Below are positions 1 to 23,710 of a DNA stretch of 64,000 bases, in pieces. The position numbers and the translations under genes are program-made. Under the pieces are notes generated by a model. The model ran no database searches and was not told where the DNA came from. It saw only the letters and a program-made list of their open reading frames with translations. The DNA comes from Pseudomonas costantinii. Lineage in GTDB: Bacteria; Pseudomonadota; Gammaproteobacteria; Pseudomonadales; Pseudomonadaceae. Within the stretch, counting starts at the first letter, position 1. Each line of letters starts with the position of its first letter. Location of the stretch: assembly GCF_001870435.1 (NCBI RefSeq), contig NZ_MDDR01000028.1, positions 1 through 64,000 of the forward strand. The letters are read 5' to 3'.

Positions 1-2
1 TG

Positions 3-3000
3 AGCCAGGCCTCATTGGCCGGAAAATTGCCGGTGCCGCCGGGCGTGCAAACCCTGCTGCTGGACGCGGATATGAGTGCGTTTGCCGACAGCGACCCGCA
101 AGTGTCGATGCAGCCGTCGAACCTGGCCTACGTGATTTACACCTCCGGTTCCACCGGCAAACCCAAGGGCACATTGCTGCCCCACAGCAATATCCTGCGC
201 CTGTTCGCCGCCACCGACGCCTGGTTCGGTTTTGGCGAGCGGGACGTCTGGAGCCTGTTCCATTCCTACGCGTTCGACTTCTCGGTCTGGGAAGTTTTCG
301 GCGCGCTGCTGCACGGCGGTGAACTGCTGATCGTGCCGTACGACGTCAGCCGCTCGCCCCAGGACTTCCTGGAATTACTGTGCGACAGCGGGGTCACGGT
401 GCTCAACCAGACCCCGTCGGCGTTCAAGCAATTGATGCACGTCGCGTGTACCGATAGCCGCAGCAACGCCTTGCGCCATGTGGTGTTCGGCGGCGAAGCG
501 CTGGACGTGAAGAGCCTGCGCCCGTGGTTCGAACGCTTTGGCGACAGTGCGCCGCAACTGATCAACATGTACGGCATCACCGAGACCACGGTGCACGTGA
601 CCTACCGTCCGTTGTCGATTGCGGACCTGGAACAGGACGCCAACAGCCCCATCGGCGAACCGATTCCCGACTTGTCCTGGTATGTGCTCGACGGCGAACT
701 GAACCCGGTCGCCAAAGGCTGCATCGGCGAGTTGTACGTCGGTCGTGCGGGTCTGGCGCGGGGCTATTTGAATCGTGGCGACCTGACTGCGCTGCGCTTT
801 ATTCCCGATCCGTTCGGCGAAAGCGGCGCACGCCTGTACCGCACCGGTGACCTGGCGCAGTACCGCAGCGACGGGGTGATCGAGTATGTCGGCCGTATTG
901 ACCATCAGGTGAAAATCCGTGGTTTCCGAATTGAACTGGGTGAAATCGAAGCGCGCCTGAATGCCCTGGCTGTCGTGCGCGAAGCTTTGGTATTAGCTCA
1001 GGATGGCCCAAGTGGCCAGCAATTGGTCGGCTATGTCATCGCGGCTCCAGGTCACGAAGACGACTTGAGAGAACACATCAAGGCGCAACTCAAGGCCGAC
1101 TTGCCGGACTACATGGTGCCGACGCACCTGTTGTTCCTCACCGAATGGCCGTTGACCGCCAACGGCAAACTCGACCGCAAGGCGTTGCCGCAGCCAGATG
1201 CAAGTCAGGTGCAGCAGGCTTATGTGGCGCCCCACAGCGAGCTGGAACAGCAGATTGCCAATGTCTGGCAGGACGTCTTGAAGCTGGAGCGCGTAGGCCT
1301 TACCGATAACTTCTTCGAATTGGGTGGCGACTCGATCGTCTCGATTCAAGTGGTCAGTCGTGCCCGTCAGGCCGGTATCCGCTTTACACCCAAGGACCTG
1401 TTCCAACACCAGACCGTCCAAGCGCTGGCAACCGTTGCACAAACCGGTGCCGAGCAACGCGTGATCGACCAGGCGCCGGTGCAAGGCGAGGCGTTGCTGC
1501 TGCCGATCCACCAGGCGTTCTTCGCCGACGCCATTCCTGAGCGTCATCATTACAACCAGTCGGTGCTGCTGACCCCGTCTGCGCCATTGCAAGGCGCAAG
1601 GGTGGAGCAAGCATTACAGGCGCTGGTGGTGCACCACGACAGCTTGCGGCTGTCGTTCAGCGAGACCGCTGAAGGATGGCGCGCCAGCCACCGCGAAGTG
1701 GCGGTTCAGCCTGCGGAAGGATTGCTGTGGGTGCGTGAAGTCGCCGACGCCGCGGCTCTGGAAACATTGGCCAACCAGGCGCAACGCAGCCTTGATTTGC
1801 GCGACGGTCCATTGTTGCGCGGGGTCCTGGCCACCTTGAGTGACGGTAGCCAACGCTTGTTGCTGGTGATCCATCACCTGGCGGTGGATGGTGTGTCCTG
1901 GCGGATTTTGTTCGACGACCTTCAAACCGCTTATCACCAGTCGCTCGCCGGGAAAACCGTGCAATTGCCCGCCAAGACCAGCTCGGTCAAGGCCTATGCA
2001 CAACAGCTGCAAGCGCATGCGCGCAGCACCGAGTTGCAGCAGCAGTTGGCTTATTGGCAAGCGCAACTGCACGACGTTCCGGCGGATCTGCCGTGCCTGA
2101 ACCCTGAGGCCACTGCGCAGAACCGACAGGCGCTCACCGTGCACACGCGCCTGGATAAACACCTGACCCGGCAACTGCTCCAAGAGGCACCGGCCGCCTA
2201 CCGCACTCAGGTCAATGACCTGTTGCTGACCGCACTGGCGCGTGTGATCTGCCGCTGGACCGGGCATGCCAGCACGCTGATCCAACTGGAAGGTCATGGC
2301 CGTGAAGAGCTGTTGGCGAACATCGACCTGACCCGCACTGTGGGCTGGTTCACCAGCCTGTTCCCGGTGAAGTTGTCGCCTGGCGCAGCGCTTGGGGATT
2401 CGATCAAGTCGATCAAGCAAGGGCTGCGCGCGATACCCGATAAAGGCGTTGGTTTTGGCGCGTTGCGCTTTCTCGGCGACGACGCCAGCCGAGCCGCCTT
2501 ACAGGCGCTGCCGGTGCCACGTATTACCTTCAACTACCTGGGGCAGTTCGACGCCAGTTTCGATAAGGCGCAGGGCGCGTTGTTCAACCCGGCCAGCGAA
2601 AGTGCCGGTGACGAGCAAAGTCCGCTGACCACCCTGGGCAATTGGCTGACCCTGAACGGGCGGGTGTTTGACGGTGCATTGAGCCTGGGGTGGACCTTCA
2701 GTGATGAACAGTTCGAACCGGCGACCATCCAGCACTTGGCTGACGACTATGCGACCGAGCTGGGCTTGCTGATCGCCCATTGCTGCGACCCGCTCAGCCA
2801 GGGGCTGACGCCTTCTGACTTCGCCCTGGCCGGCTTCACCCAGGCGCAACTCGATGGGTTGCCGCTGGTGGCGCGCGCGGTGGATGACATCTACCCACTG
2901 GCGCCGATGCAGCAGGGCATGTTGTTCCACAGTTTGTACGAGCAGGGCAGCGGCCACTACATCAATCAGATGGGCCTGGATATCGATGGCCTTGATCCAC

Positions 3001-6000
3001 AACGTTTCGAGGCAGCCTGGCAGGCGGCGGTCGATGCCCATGACATTCTGCGCAGCAGTTTTGTCTGGGAGGGTTGCGAGCGTCCGGTGCAGGTTGTGCA
3101 CAAACAAGCACGTGTGCCATTTCGCACACTCGATTGGAGCACGCGCGGTGATGTGGCCCAGGCATTGGTAGACCTGGCGAGCAGCGAACGCGAACAGGGT
3201 TTCGACCTGACGCGCGCGCCGTTGCTGCGTCTGGTATTGGTCAAAACCGGTGCACAGCGTTACCACTGGATCTACACCCACCACCACATTCTGATGGATG
3301 GCTGGAGCAATTCGCAGTTGCTCGGCGAAGTGCTGCAACGCTACGACGGTCAGGTGCTACCGCGCCACGCTGGGCGCTATCGTGACTATATCGCCTGGCT
3401 CCAAGGGCGCGATGCCGAGGCCAGCGAGACCTTCTGGCGCGAACAACTGCAAGCACTCGAAACGCCGACCCGATTGGCCGACCCCCGTTTCACCGGCCCA
3501 CAGGAAGCGTTTGCCGACAGCCACGCCAACCATTATCACTGGCTCACCGCGCAGCAGACCCAGGACCTGGGCGAGTTCGCCCGGCGGCAGAAAGTGACAT
3601 TCAACACGGTGGTCCAGGCCGCATGGCTGATGCTGCTGCAGCACCACACCGGGCATGACACCGTGGCCTTCGGTGCCACCGTGTCGGGACGGCCGAGCGA
3701 ACTCAAGGATGTCGAGCAGCAGATCGGGCTCTTCATCAATACCTTGCCGGTCATTGCCAGCCCACGTCCGGAGCAATCGGTCAGCGGCTTATTGCATCAG
3801 ATCCAGGCCCAGAACGTTGCGTTGCGCGAGCACGAACACACGCCGCTGTTCGAGATCCAGCGCTGGGCCGGGCAGGGCGGCGAAGGGTTGTTCGACACCT
3901 TGCTGGTGTTCGAAAACTACCCGCTGTCCGAGGCCTTGCAGGCCCAAGCACCGTCAGGTTTGAGTTTCGGCACCGTCGGTAATCAGGAACAGACTAATTT
4001 CCCGTTGACCCTGGCCGTTAATCTCAATGACACCCTGAGCCTGCACTTCACTTATGCCCATGCTGCCTTCCCTACACACACCATCGAGCGCCTGGCTGAA
4101 CAGCTGGCGTACGTGCTTGCGCAAATGGTGACGCTTGCTGTCGACGGCTGCCTGGGTGATATCGATCTGTTGGGCGATGCCCCGCGTGCACTGTTGCGCG
4201 AGTGGAATGCCACAGCCGTGCAGGCCGCAGATCCGCGCCACGTCCACCAGTGGATCGAGTCCCAGGCACGCCGCACGCCGGATGCGCTGGCCGTGTGCAC
4301 GGATGAAGAATCCCTGACCTACGCCCAGCTCAACGCCCGCGCCAATCGCCTGGCCCATGCGTTGATCGAGCGGGGTGTTGGCCCGGATGTGCTGGTGGGG
4401 CTATCCATGTCTCGCAGCGCGCAGATGGTCGTTGGCTTGTTGGCGATCCTCAAGGCCGGCGGCGCGTATGTACCGTTGGACCCGGCGTATCCCCAGGACC
4501 GCCTGATGTACATGGTGCAAGACAGCGGCATTGCCTTGTTGTTGACTGAAAGCGCGGTGCTGCCACGCTTTGGCACTGTCAACGTGACCAGCCTGTTGTT
4601 GGATCAGCCGCATAACCGTTTCGACGACCACAGCGCGCTTGAACCTGCACCGAGACTCGACGCCAACAACCTTGCGTATGTGATCTACACCTCCGGCTCC
4701 ACCGGCAAACCCAAAGGCGTAACGATTCGTCATGGCGCGCTGAGCAATCACATGCAGTGGATGCAAGACACGCTGCAACTGCACGCCGGTGACCGGGTCC
4801 TGCAAAAGACCGCCATCAGTTTCGACGCCTCGGTCTGGGAGTTCTGGCTGCCGTTGATGAGCGGCGCGCAGTTGGTGCTGGCGGCGCCGCAACTCAACCT
4901 CGACCTGACCACGCTGTGGGCGCAAGTGGCGCGCTGGCGTATCAGCGTGCTGCAAATGGCGCCTTCGCTGTTGCAAGCGCTGCTGCCCCTGGCCACTCGC
5001 GAGCAACTGGCTTCCTTGCGTCTGTTGCTGTGTGGCGGCGAGGCGCTCAGCGCGCACCTGTCACGTCAAGTGATGGCGGTTTTCGACGGTAAGTTGCATA
5101 ACCTTTACGGCCCCACCGAGGCCACGATTGATACCAGCAGCCACGGGGTGGATCGTGCCGTGGATGACGATGCGCGGATCATCGCCATCGGCCGCCCGAT
5201 CAACAATGTGCGCACCTATGTGCTGGACGGTGGGTTGCAACCTTGCGCGATGGGTGTGATCGGCGAGTTGTACATCGCAGGCGACTCCTTGGCGCGCGGC
5301 TACCACCAGCGTCCGGCGCTGACCGCCGAGCGCTTCATTCCTGATCCGTTCGACGCCGCTGGCGCCGGTCGCCTGTACCGCACTGGCGATCTGGTGCGCT
5401 ATGCCGAGCACGGCGTGATCGAGTACATCGGCCGTATCGACCACCAAGTGAAGATTCGCGGCTTGCGTATCGAGTTGGGCGAAATAGAGGCGCGCTTGCT
5501 GGCCGACACTGAGGTGCGTGAGGTGGTGGTACTCGCCCAGGAAGCCGCGAGCGGTGCGAGCCTGGTGGCCTGGCTGGTCAGCCAGGACCGCACGCTCGAC
5601 GCCTCGGCCCAGGCCTTCCTCGGTGAACAGCTCAAGCGCCGACTGGCCGAGCAGGTGCCGGACTTTATGGTGCCGACGCACCTGGTATTTATCGATCAAC
5701 TGCCGCTTACGCCCAACGGCAAACTCGATCGCAAGGCCTTGCCCGCACCCGACAGTCGCCCATTGCATTCGGCCTACCAGGCTCCCGTCAGCGACCTGGA
5801 GTGCAAGGTCGCGGCGATCTGGCAGGACGTGCTCAAGCTTGAGCAGGTCGGGCTGGGTGACGACTTCTTCGAACTGGGCGGGCATTCGCTGCTGGTGGTG
5901 AATGTGGTCTCGCGCCTGCAACTCGAACTGGGCCTGAAATTGACGCCCCAACTGCTATTCCAATTCCCGGTGCTGGGCGCGTTTGTCGCGCAACTGGCAC

Positions 6001-6073
6001 CGACCAGCGAACACATGAGTACGTCGAAATTGAGCAAGCTTGAAGCGCTGCTCGATGAATTTGAGGAGGTTTG

Positions 6074-6074
<1 letters not shown>
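3..6074 (+). CDS. Pyoverdine peptide synthetase, partial: A(Thr)-T-E-C-A(Gln-like)-T
   Basis: Non-ribosomal peptide synthetase open through the left edge, so the N-terminus is missing. Domains by nucleotide: A about 3-1190 (core YTSGSTGKPKG near 140, NGKLDRKAL near 1160); T 1230-1440 with GGDSI; epimerisation 1490-2810 (HHLAVDGVSWR near 1871); D-to-L type condensation 2880-4160 (HHHILMDGWS near 3280); A 4230-5760; T 5790-6010 with GGHSLL. Read by alignment to GrsA, the first A code is DFWNVGMVHK, one step from the known Thr code. With the following E domain this gives D-allo-Thr. The second code, DAWQLGLIDK, resembles Gln-type codes, less surely. The protein ends without E or TE, and the next synthetase gene overlaps by one base, so the two form one assembly line. 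Position beside fpvA and pvdE assigns it to the pyoverdine peptide (pvdI/J/D type). Exact pvd letter not assignable. Confidence 0.93.

Positions 6075-6076
<2 letters not shown>
6063..6076 (+). promoter_or_regulatory. Ribosome binding site and TGATG stop-start junction of the second synthetase
   Basis: GAGGAGG at 6063-6069 lies 4 bases before ATG at 6074. The A of this ATG is the last base of the upstream TGA stop. An in-frame TTG at 6071 is a worse start because it crowds the Shine-Dalgarno. The arrangement implies translational coupling of the two synthetases. Confidence 0.8.
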
Positions 6077-18403
<12,327 letters not shown>

Positions 18404-18430
18404 GTATTGCCGTCGATCCATCGTTATACC

Positions 18431-18460
18431 AAGAGGGGCCCTTGCGGCTCCTCTTTCGTC
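18431..18460 (+). terminator. Hairpin terminator after the synthetase genes
   Basis: Ten-base stem with one G-T wobble (18431-18440 with 18446-18455), loop CTTGC, followed by a mildly T-rich stretch. It sits 28 bases after the synthetase stop and before the hydrolase start, so hydrolase expression may be reduced relative to the synthetases. Confidence 0.6.
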
Positions 18461-18487
18461 TGTGGCTTTTTCATAAGGAAACCTGCG

Positions 18488-19450
18488 ATGTCCCTGCATC
18501 CGGAACTCAATGCCTTTCTCGACCTGGCGCAAGAAAGCCAGGCAGATGGCCCTGGGCCCTTTCATCTGTCAACGCCGGCCCAGGCCCGGGACGCATTCGA
18601 GCGCACCACCTTGCAGTTGCGCTGGGGCGCGCCGGCGCAGGTCTCGTGTGCGTCGATCCCGTTCACTGCCCGTGATGGAGTCACGCTGGAGCTGCGTCTG
18701 TACCGTCCCGCCACGCCAGTGACGCAAACGTTGCCGGTGTTGGTGTACTTCCATGGCGGTGGTTATGTCGTCGGCAGCCTGGAGTCTCATGACGGGGTGT
18801 GCCGTGAATTCTGTGCCAGAACCCCCTGTGCGGTGCTTTCCGTGGGGTATCGTTTGGCGCCGGAACATCGGTTCCCGACGCCGCTGAACGATGGCGCAGA
18901 TGCCCTGGCCTGGCTGGCGCACAACGCCGGTGGCGAAGGGTTGGATGCTACCCGTGTGGCGTTCGGTGGTGACAGCGTCGGGGCGACCCTGGCGACAGTC
19001 TTGGCGTTGCAGTCGGCCCTGGAGCCATCGGCACTGGCGATCAAACCCTGTTGGCAACTGCTGTGTTATCCGGTGACGGATGCGTCCACGCGCAGCCCTT
19101 CAACCGAATTGTTCGGCGAGGGCTATTTGCTGGAAAGTGACACGCTGGAATGGTTTTACCGGCATTACGCGCGCGAACCGGCAGATCGGCTGGATTGGCG
19201 CTTCTCGCCGTTGCTCGCCACCCGTTACCAGGGTATGGCCCCGGCCCTGATTGCATTGGCCGGGCATGACCCTTTGCTGGATGAAGGCCGCGCCTATGCC
19301 CGGCGTTTGCAGGCCGAGGGGGTGAGGGTGGAGCTGATCGAATACGAAGGGCTGATTCACGATTTCCTGCGCTTGCAGAGCGTGGTGCCGGATGTCGATG
19401 GCGTGTACGACCAATTGAGCCTGGCGTTACGCACGGCACTGGCAGGCTGA
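18488..19450 (+). CDS. Alpha/beta hydrolase, hormone-sensitive lipase (Aes) family
   Basis: Predicted cytoplasmic esterase of 320 residues. The oxyanion-hole motif HGGGY, the nucleophile elbow GGDSVGA, the acid residue in GHDPLLDEG and the histidine in GLIHDFL give a full HSL-family catalytic set. ATG at 18488 is chosen because AAGGA lies 8 bases upstream; the frame stays open further upstream but that stretch covers the terminator hairpin. It lies between the peptide synthetases and fpvA, a place where P. fluorescens pyoverdine loci often carry such a hydrolase. It lacks the GHSxG serine motif of type II thioesterases, so an editing thioesterase role is not supported. Substrate unknown; a role in pyoverdine side-chain or acyl processing is only inference from position. 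Confidence 0.85.
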   Translation: MSLHPELNAFLDLAQESQADGPGPFHLSTPAQARDAFERTTLQLRWGAPAQVSCASIPFTARDGVTLELRLYRPATPVTQTLPVLVYFHGGGYVVGSLESHDGVCREFCARTPCAVLSVGYRLAPEHRFPTPLNDGADALAWLAHNAGGEGLDATRVAFGGDSVGATLATVLALQSALEPSALAIKPCWQLLCYPVTDASTRSPSTELFGEGYLLESDTLEWFYRHYAREPADRLDWRFSPLLATRYQGMAPALIALAGHDPLLDEGRAYARRLQAEGVRVELIEYEGLIHDFLRLQSVVPDVDGVYDQLSLALRTALAG

Positions 19451-19461
19451 GTGGCAGATAC

Positions 19462-19490
19462 AAAAAAACCGGGCATGGCCCGGTTTTTTT
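19462..19490. terminator. Bidirectional terminator between hydrolase and fpvA
   Basis: Perfect 13-base stem (19462-19474 with 19478-19490), loop ATG, formed by seven A, ACCGGGC-type arms and seven T. It gives a U-tract on both strands and so serves both convergent genes. Confidence 0.92.
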
Positions 19491-19504
19491 GTGTGCGGTG
19501 TTGT

Positions 19505-21973
19505 TTAGAAGTCGTAGGTCACGTCCACCGACGCCACACGCTCCTGACCGTAGTAGCAACCGAACGAGTAGTTGCAGTGGGAGACGTATTCGCGGTTAAA
19601 CACGTTCTGCACGTTCAGGCTAGTTTGTACCCCACGCAGGCTTGGCGACACTTTGCTCATGTCGTAGCTGATGGTGGTGTCGTAGACGACGAAGCCTGGA
19701 ACCTCAAACGAGTTGGCCGCATCACCCGGTTTCGGGCCGGTGTAGCGCGCGCCTGCGCCGAAGGTCAGGCCATTGAGCACGGCCTGGGTGAAGTGGTAAT
19801 CGACCCACAGCGAGCCGGAGACCGGTGCTTGCTGCTCGGTGCGGTTACCGGTGTTGCCATAGTTGTTCTTGATGTAGAACGCATCGAGGTAGGACGCAGC
19901 GGCCAGGATGTCAACGTTGTCGAGGGTGGATTTGACTTCCAGTTCAACACCGCGGGAGCGGACCTGACCCTGTTGGGTCGAGTACTGGGGGTAGTCGTTG
20001 TCGCTGCTCAGCACGTTTTTCTGTTTGATCTGATAAACCGACGCGGTGATCAGGGTTTTCTCGAACGGCTGGTACTTCACGCCCACTTCGTATTGCTCGC
20101 CTTCGACCGGCAAGAAAGCCTTGGCGCCACGCTCGGGTGCGGTGGTGCCCACCGTCGGCAGGAAGGATTCGGAGTAGCTGACGTAAGGTGCGAGTCCGAA
20201 ATCGGTGACATAGGTCAGGCCCACGCGGCCGGTGAACTTTTTGTCACGCTGCTCGGTAATGGTGTTCGCCAGCAGGTCCTTGTTTTCCACTTCGGCCCAG
20301 TCGTGGCGGCCGCCAATGGTCAGGATCCACTTGTCCAGTTTGATCTGGTCTTGCAGGTACACACCGGTCTGGCGCACGGTGTTGTCCCACTTGGTGTCTC
20401 TCACCGGGGTCACACTGCTGGTGTCGTAGTTATTATTGGCGCCGTACAGGTTGATGGGCGCCACGTTGTAGGCGTTGTAGCCGGTGTACTTGCGGTTGAA
20501 GTTGCGATAGTCCAGGCCCACCAGGGTGGTGTGTTCCAGGATGCCGGTGTTGAATTTGTATTCCAGGTTGTTATCGAGGGTGTAGGCGGAGTTGTGCTGC
20601 CGCCAGTCGAGTTTTACCCGATTGGCCTGGGTCTGGTCGACGACGCCACCGGTGGTGACGAAGCTGCGCAGGTAAAAGCCTTTGTAGTCGTCTCGCACGT
20701 CGGTGTAGCGCGCGGTAGAGCGGTACTTGAGGTTTTCGGTGAAGTTGTGGGTGAAGTCGTAGCCCAGCACGAACTGGTCGCGTTTGTAGTCGTTCCAGTT
20801 CGAGTCGCCGGAGAAGAAGTTGCGATCGATACGCTGCCCGTTGGGGCCACGCTCCAGGGAACCGATGCGCGGCAGTGCCTGATAGTCTTCCAGGCCATTG
20901 TCACGCTGGATCTGCGCCAACACGGTCAGCGAGGTGTCGTCGTTCGGTGCCCAGGTCAGGCTTGGCGCCAGCAGCATGCGTTCGCTGTGGGTGTGGTCGA
21001 CCTGTTGGTTGCCTTTTTTGCCCACCGCGATCACGCGGTAGCTGAATTCTTTCTGGTCATCGATCGGACCGCTGGTGTCGATGGCGCCGTTGAGGCGGTT
21101 GTAGCTGCCTGCACCGATCTTGACCTGGGTGCGCTGCTCGGTGGTGGGCCGTTTGGACACCATGTTGATCAGGCCACCCGGCTGGTTTTGTCCGAACAAG
21201 ACCGACGCCGGGCCTTTGAGCACTTCGATGCGCTCCAGGGTGTACGGGTCGATTTGCGGTGCGCCGCCGAGGCTGCCGGCGTAAGGCAGGTAGGCGCCGT
21301 CCAGGTACAGTTGGGTAGGGGCGAAGCCTCGGCTGGTGATTTCGTCGGCAATCGCGTTGCGATCGGTGAAGCCGCCCGTGTTCAGGCCGGGGGTATAACG
21401 CAGGGCCTGGGTCAGGTTGCGGGCGCCCTGGGTTTCGATTTGCTTGGCGGTCACCACGTTAACCGTCTGAGGAATTTCCAGGATCGGTGTATCCGTCTTG
21501 GTGCCGGTGGCGCTGCGGGTGGCAACCAGGCCATCGACCGGGCCGTAGGCCGATTCCGTCGCCCTGGCATTGATGTTGGTCGCGTCCAGTTCCAGAGAAT
21601 CGCCCGTCGCCCTGGCGCGTACATTGGCGGTGTTGCCTTGGACGGTAAACGTGACGCCGGTCCCCACCAGCATCTGCGCCAACGCCTGGGCAGGCGCTAG
21701 TCGGCCGTTCACCGGCTGACTGCTTTTACCTTTCACGTCATCGACGCTGTATAGCACCTGCATACCGGACTGGCTGCCCAGGGCCTGCAGTGCACCGGCC
21801 AGCGGCTGGGCTGGAATATTCAGCTCGGTTTCCTGAGCCTGTACCTGTGCACTGAGCGGCAACGCCAGCGCCATGCTGAATACGCTTGCGCTGAAGCTCG
21901 GTACCAGCATGCGACGCATGATCAGCGCCTTTGTAAAACGTGGAAGCCCCGGAATTGCTGACATGTTGCTCAC
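19505..21973 (-). CDS. fpvA: TonB-dependent ferripyoverdine receptor with signalling domain
   Basis: Outer-membrane receptor of 822 residues. After a signal peptide ending around AQVQAQ comes a secretin/TonB short N-terminal (STN) domain (about residues 50-120, LNIPAQPLAGALQALG), the mark of receptors that signal to an anti-sigma factor. Then a plug domain (TPQTVNVV-like segment, GFAPTQLYLDGAYLP, NQPGGLINMVSKRP) and a 22-strand barrel ending in YDF with the C-terminal Phe typical of outer-membrane proteins. Its place next to pvdE and the synthetases identifies it as FpvA, the receptor for this strain's own pyoverdine. FpvA-type receptors act with FpvR and the sigma factors PvdS and FpvI; none of these are in the window. 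The start could also be the Met at residue 19 (21919); both have plausible upstream purine runs. Confidence 0.95.
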   Translation of the reverse strand: MSNMSAIPGLPRFTKALIMRRMLVPSFSASVFSMALALPLSAQVQAQETELNIPAQPLAGALQALGSQSGMQVLYSVDDVKGKSSQPVNGRLAPAQALAQMLVGTGVTFTVQGNTANVRARATGDSLELDATNINARATESAYGPVDGLVATRSATGTKTDTPILEIPQTVNVVTAKQIETQGARNLTQALRYTPGLNTGGFTDRNAIADEITSRGFAPTQLYLDGAYLPYAGSLGGAPQIDPYTLERIEVLKGPASVLFGQNQPGGLINMVSKRPTTEQRTQVKIGAGSYNRLNGAIDTSGPIDDQKEFSYRVIAVGKKGNQQVDHTHSERMLLAPSLTWAPNDDTSLTVLAQIQRDNGLEDYQALPRIGSLERGPNGQRIDRNFFSGDSNWNDYKRDQFVLGYDFTHNFTENLKYRSTARYTDVRDDYKGFYLRSFVTTGGVVDQTQANRVKLDWRQHNSAYTLDNNLEYKFNTGILEHTTLVGLDYRNFNRKYTGYNAYNVAPINLYGANNNYDTSSVTPVRDTKWDNTVRQTGVYLQDQIKLDKWILTIGGRHDWAEVENKDLLANTITEQRDKKFTGRVGLTYVTDFGLAPYVSYSESFLPTVGTTAPERGAKAFLPVEGEQYEVGVKYQPFEKTLITASVYQIKQKNVLSSDNDYPQYSTQQGQVRSRGVELEVKSTLDNVDILAAASYLDAFYIKNNYGNTGNRTEQQAPVSGSLWVDYHFTQAVLNGLTFGAGARYTGPKPGDAANSFEVPGFVVYDTTISYDMSKVSPSLRGVQTSLNVQNVFNREYVSHCNYSFGCYYGQERVASVDVTYDF

Positions 21974-22038
21974 TCTTACTGGTTTTAAGGGTTGTGTAGT
22001 TGTTAGCGATTCTTAATTAGACGCACGAGCTTCATGAA

Positions 22039-22063
22039 ACCAGATGAGAATTAAAGTTATTTA
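22039..22063 (-). promoter_or_regulatory. Imperfect PvdS/FpvI-type box upstream of fpvA
   Basis: On the - strand TAAAT (22063-22059, overlapping the pvdE stop) is followed after 17 bases by GGT rather than the consensus CGT. It is about 65 bases upstream of the fpvA start. The mismatch makes this uncertain. Confidence 0.35.
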
Positions 22064-23710
22064 GGCCGGTTGCAGTTCGGTGAGGACTTTTCCGGCTTCC
22101 ATGCGCACCAATTGATCGGCGACGTTGAAGTAACGGTCGTCATGGGAGATCACGATGATGGTCTTGCCCAGGCGCTTGAGGTCCGGCAGCAGCTCGGTGT
22201 AGAAAATCCGTCGGAAGGTGGGGTCCTGGTCCGCCGCCCATTCATCGAACACCAGTACCGGGCGTTCTTCGAGCCAGGCATTGACCAGTGCCAGGCGTTT
22301 ACGCTGGCCGGTGGAGAGGTCGGTGGTGGTGAATTTGCCATCCAGCACGCTGACCTTGTGGGCAATTTCCAGGCGCTGCAGGTAGGTGTTGGCGTCTTCG
22401 GGGATATGGGTATCGCCCTGCACCACATCGTCGAACAGGTAGTAGTCGGCGAAAATCGTGGTGAACAATTGGCGATAGTCATCGCGGTTCACCGCGCTGA
22501 TCACGTGGTCGTTGAGACGAATCTCACCCTGCTGCGGTGCATAGAGACCCAGCAGCAGCTTGATCAGCGTGGTCTTGCCGCAACCGTTTTCGCCGACGAT
22601 AAACACAATGTCGCCTGTCTCGATCTTCAGGTTCACCGGGCCCAGGCGGAAGGGGGCGCTGCCTTCAGAGGGCGGGAAACTGTAGGACACGTCGGTCAGT
22701 TCCAGACTGTGCACGGGCGTCTTCTGGTGAGACGGGTCGCTCAGCAACAGATGGGGTTCCGGCGAAGAGAACTGTTCCGACAGCGCGGCAATGCGGCGGA
22801 ACGCAATCTGTGCCCGGCTGACGATTGGCAGCGTGCCAATCAAGTGTTCCAGCGGGCCTTTCATGTACAGCAGCACCAGGACAAACCCGCTCATGACCGA
22901 TTTGTCGGCGCTCGGCCACAACGATTGCAAGGCGAGGGCCAGGCCGATCACCACGAAAAACAGCATCGAGCCCAGGGTCTTGGCGACCACGAAAATATTC
23001 ACCGAGCGGATCTGCATATCGCAGATATTGTCCGCGGTGCGCTCGATCCCCGAGACAAACATGCGATGCCGGCGCGGACGATGGATGCGCAACTCCTTGG
23101 CGCCCTCGGCGATGGCGTTGTAGTGCTTTTGCAATTCGTCTTCGGCGTCGCGCGCCTGCATGAAGCCTTTGATTCCTCGGCCGCGGGCAATGTACTGGAC
23201 CACCGTGCCGATGATGATCGCCACGACCATGATCAGAAACATCGGCCAGGACAGCATCGCCAGGTAGCCCATGCAGCCCAGGGTCACGGTCAGGGAAATC
23301 GCCAGTGGCGCAAACGCGAAGGCAAAGTCGCTGATGGTATCCACGTCATGGGTGAGCACCGGAATCAGCCGATGGCTGCGGTAGCGCTCGATCTGCTCGA
23401 TCGGCGCCGACAGTACTTTCTCCCCCAGTTCCTTACGCAGCTTGGCGATGATTTTCTGGCCGACATAGTTGGTGCCGATGTCGGAAAAAATCGAGCTGAC
23501 CAGTGCCAACAGGCAAAGCCCGGCAAAGGCACCGACCACGGTGTTGCTCAGGCCGCTGTCGCTGTGCAGCACATTATTGATAGTGGCCAGCAACACCGTG
23601 ACGCTGAGGCCGCCGACCATGCCGAGCAGAATGGAGGTCACAACAATCAGTCGAAAGGGTTTGAGCAGGGTGAACAATTCATTGATCACCCCGCGTGTCT
23701 GTTTGCTCAT
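22061..23710 (-). CDS. pvdE: Pyoverdine precursor ABC exporter PvdE
   Basis: Inner-membrane ABC exporter of 549 residues, transmembrane and ATPase domains fused, the length usual for PvdE. Several hydrophobic helices occupy about residues 15-290. The nucleotide-binding half shows Walker A GENGCGKTT, signature STGQRKRLA and Walker B VLVFDEWAADQDP. PvdE is known to move the acylated ferribactin precursor from cytoplasm to periplasm for maturation by PvdN, PvdO, PvdP and PvdM. The reading frame continues upstream into pvdO, but MSKQTRG at 23710 is chosen since it matches family starts and gives the usual length. A PvdS box lies about 110 bases upstream. Confidence 0.96.
   Translation of the reverse strand: MSKQTRGVINELFTLLKPFRLIVVTSILLGMVGGLSVTVLLATINNVLHSDSGLSNTVVGAFAGLCLLALVSSIFSDIGTNYVGQKIIAKLRKELGEKVLSAPIEQIERYRSHRLIPVLTHDVDTISDFAFAFAPLAISLTVTLGCMGYLAMLSWPMFLIMVVAIIIGTVVQYIARGRGIKGFMQARDAEDELQKHYNAIAEGAKELRIHRPRRHRMFVSGIERTADNICDMQIRSVNIFVVAKTLGSMLFFVVIGLALALQSLWPSADKSVMSGFVLVLLYMKGPLEHLIGTLPIVSRAQIAFRRIAALSEQFSSPEPHLLLSDPSHQKTPVHSLELTDVSYSFPPSEGSAPFRLGPVNLKIETGDIVFIVGENGCGKTTLIKLLLGLYAPQQGEIRLNDHVISAVNRDDYRQLFTTIFADYYLFDDVVQGDTHIPEDANTYLQRLEIAHKVSVLDGKFTTTDLSTGQRKRLALVNAWLEERPVLVFDEWAADQDPTFRRIFYTELLPDLKRLGKTIIVISHDDRYFNVADQLVRMEAGKVLTELQPA

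Noticed and set aside
18488..19450. Type II thioesterase for pyoverdine synthesis
   Set aside because: The HGGG and GDSVG motifs are those of HSL-family esterases, not the GHSxG of type II thioesterases.
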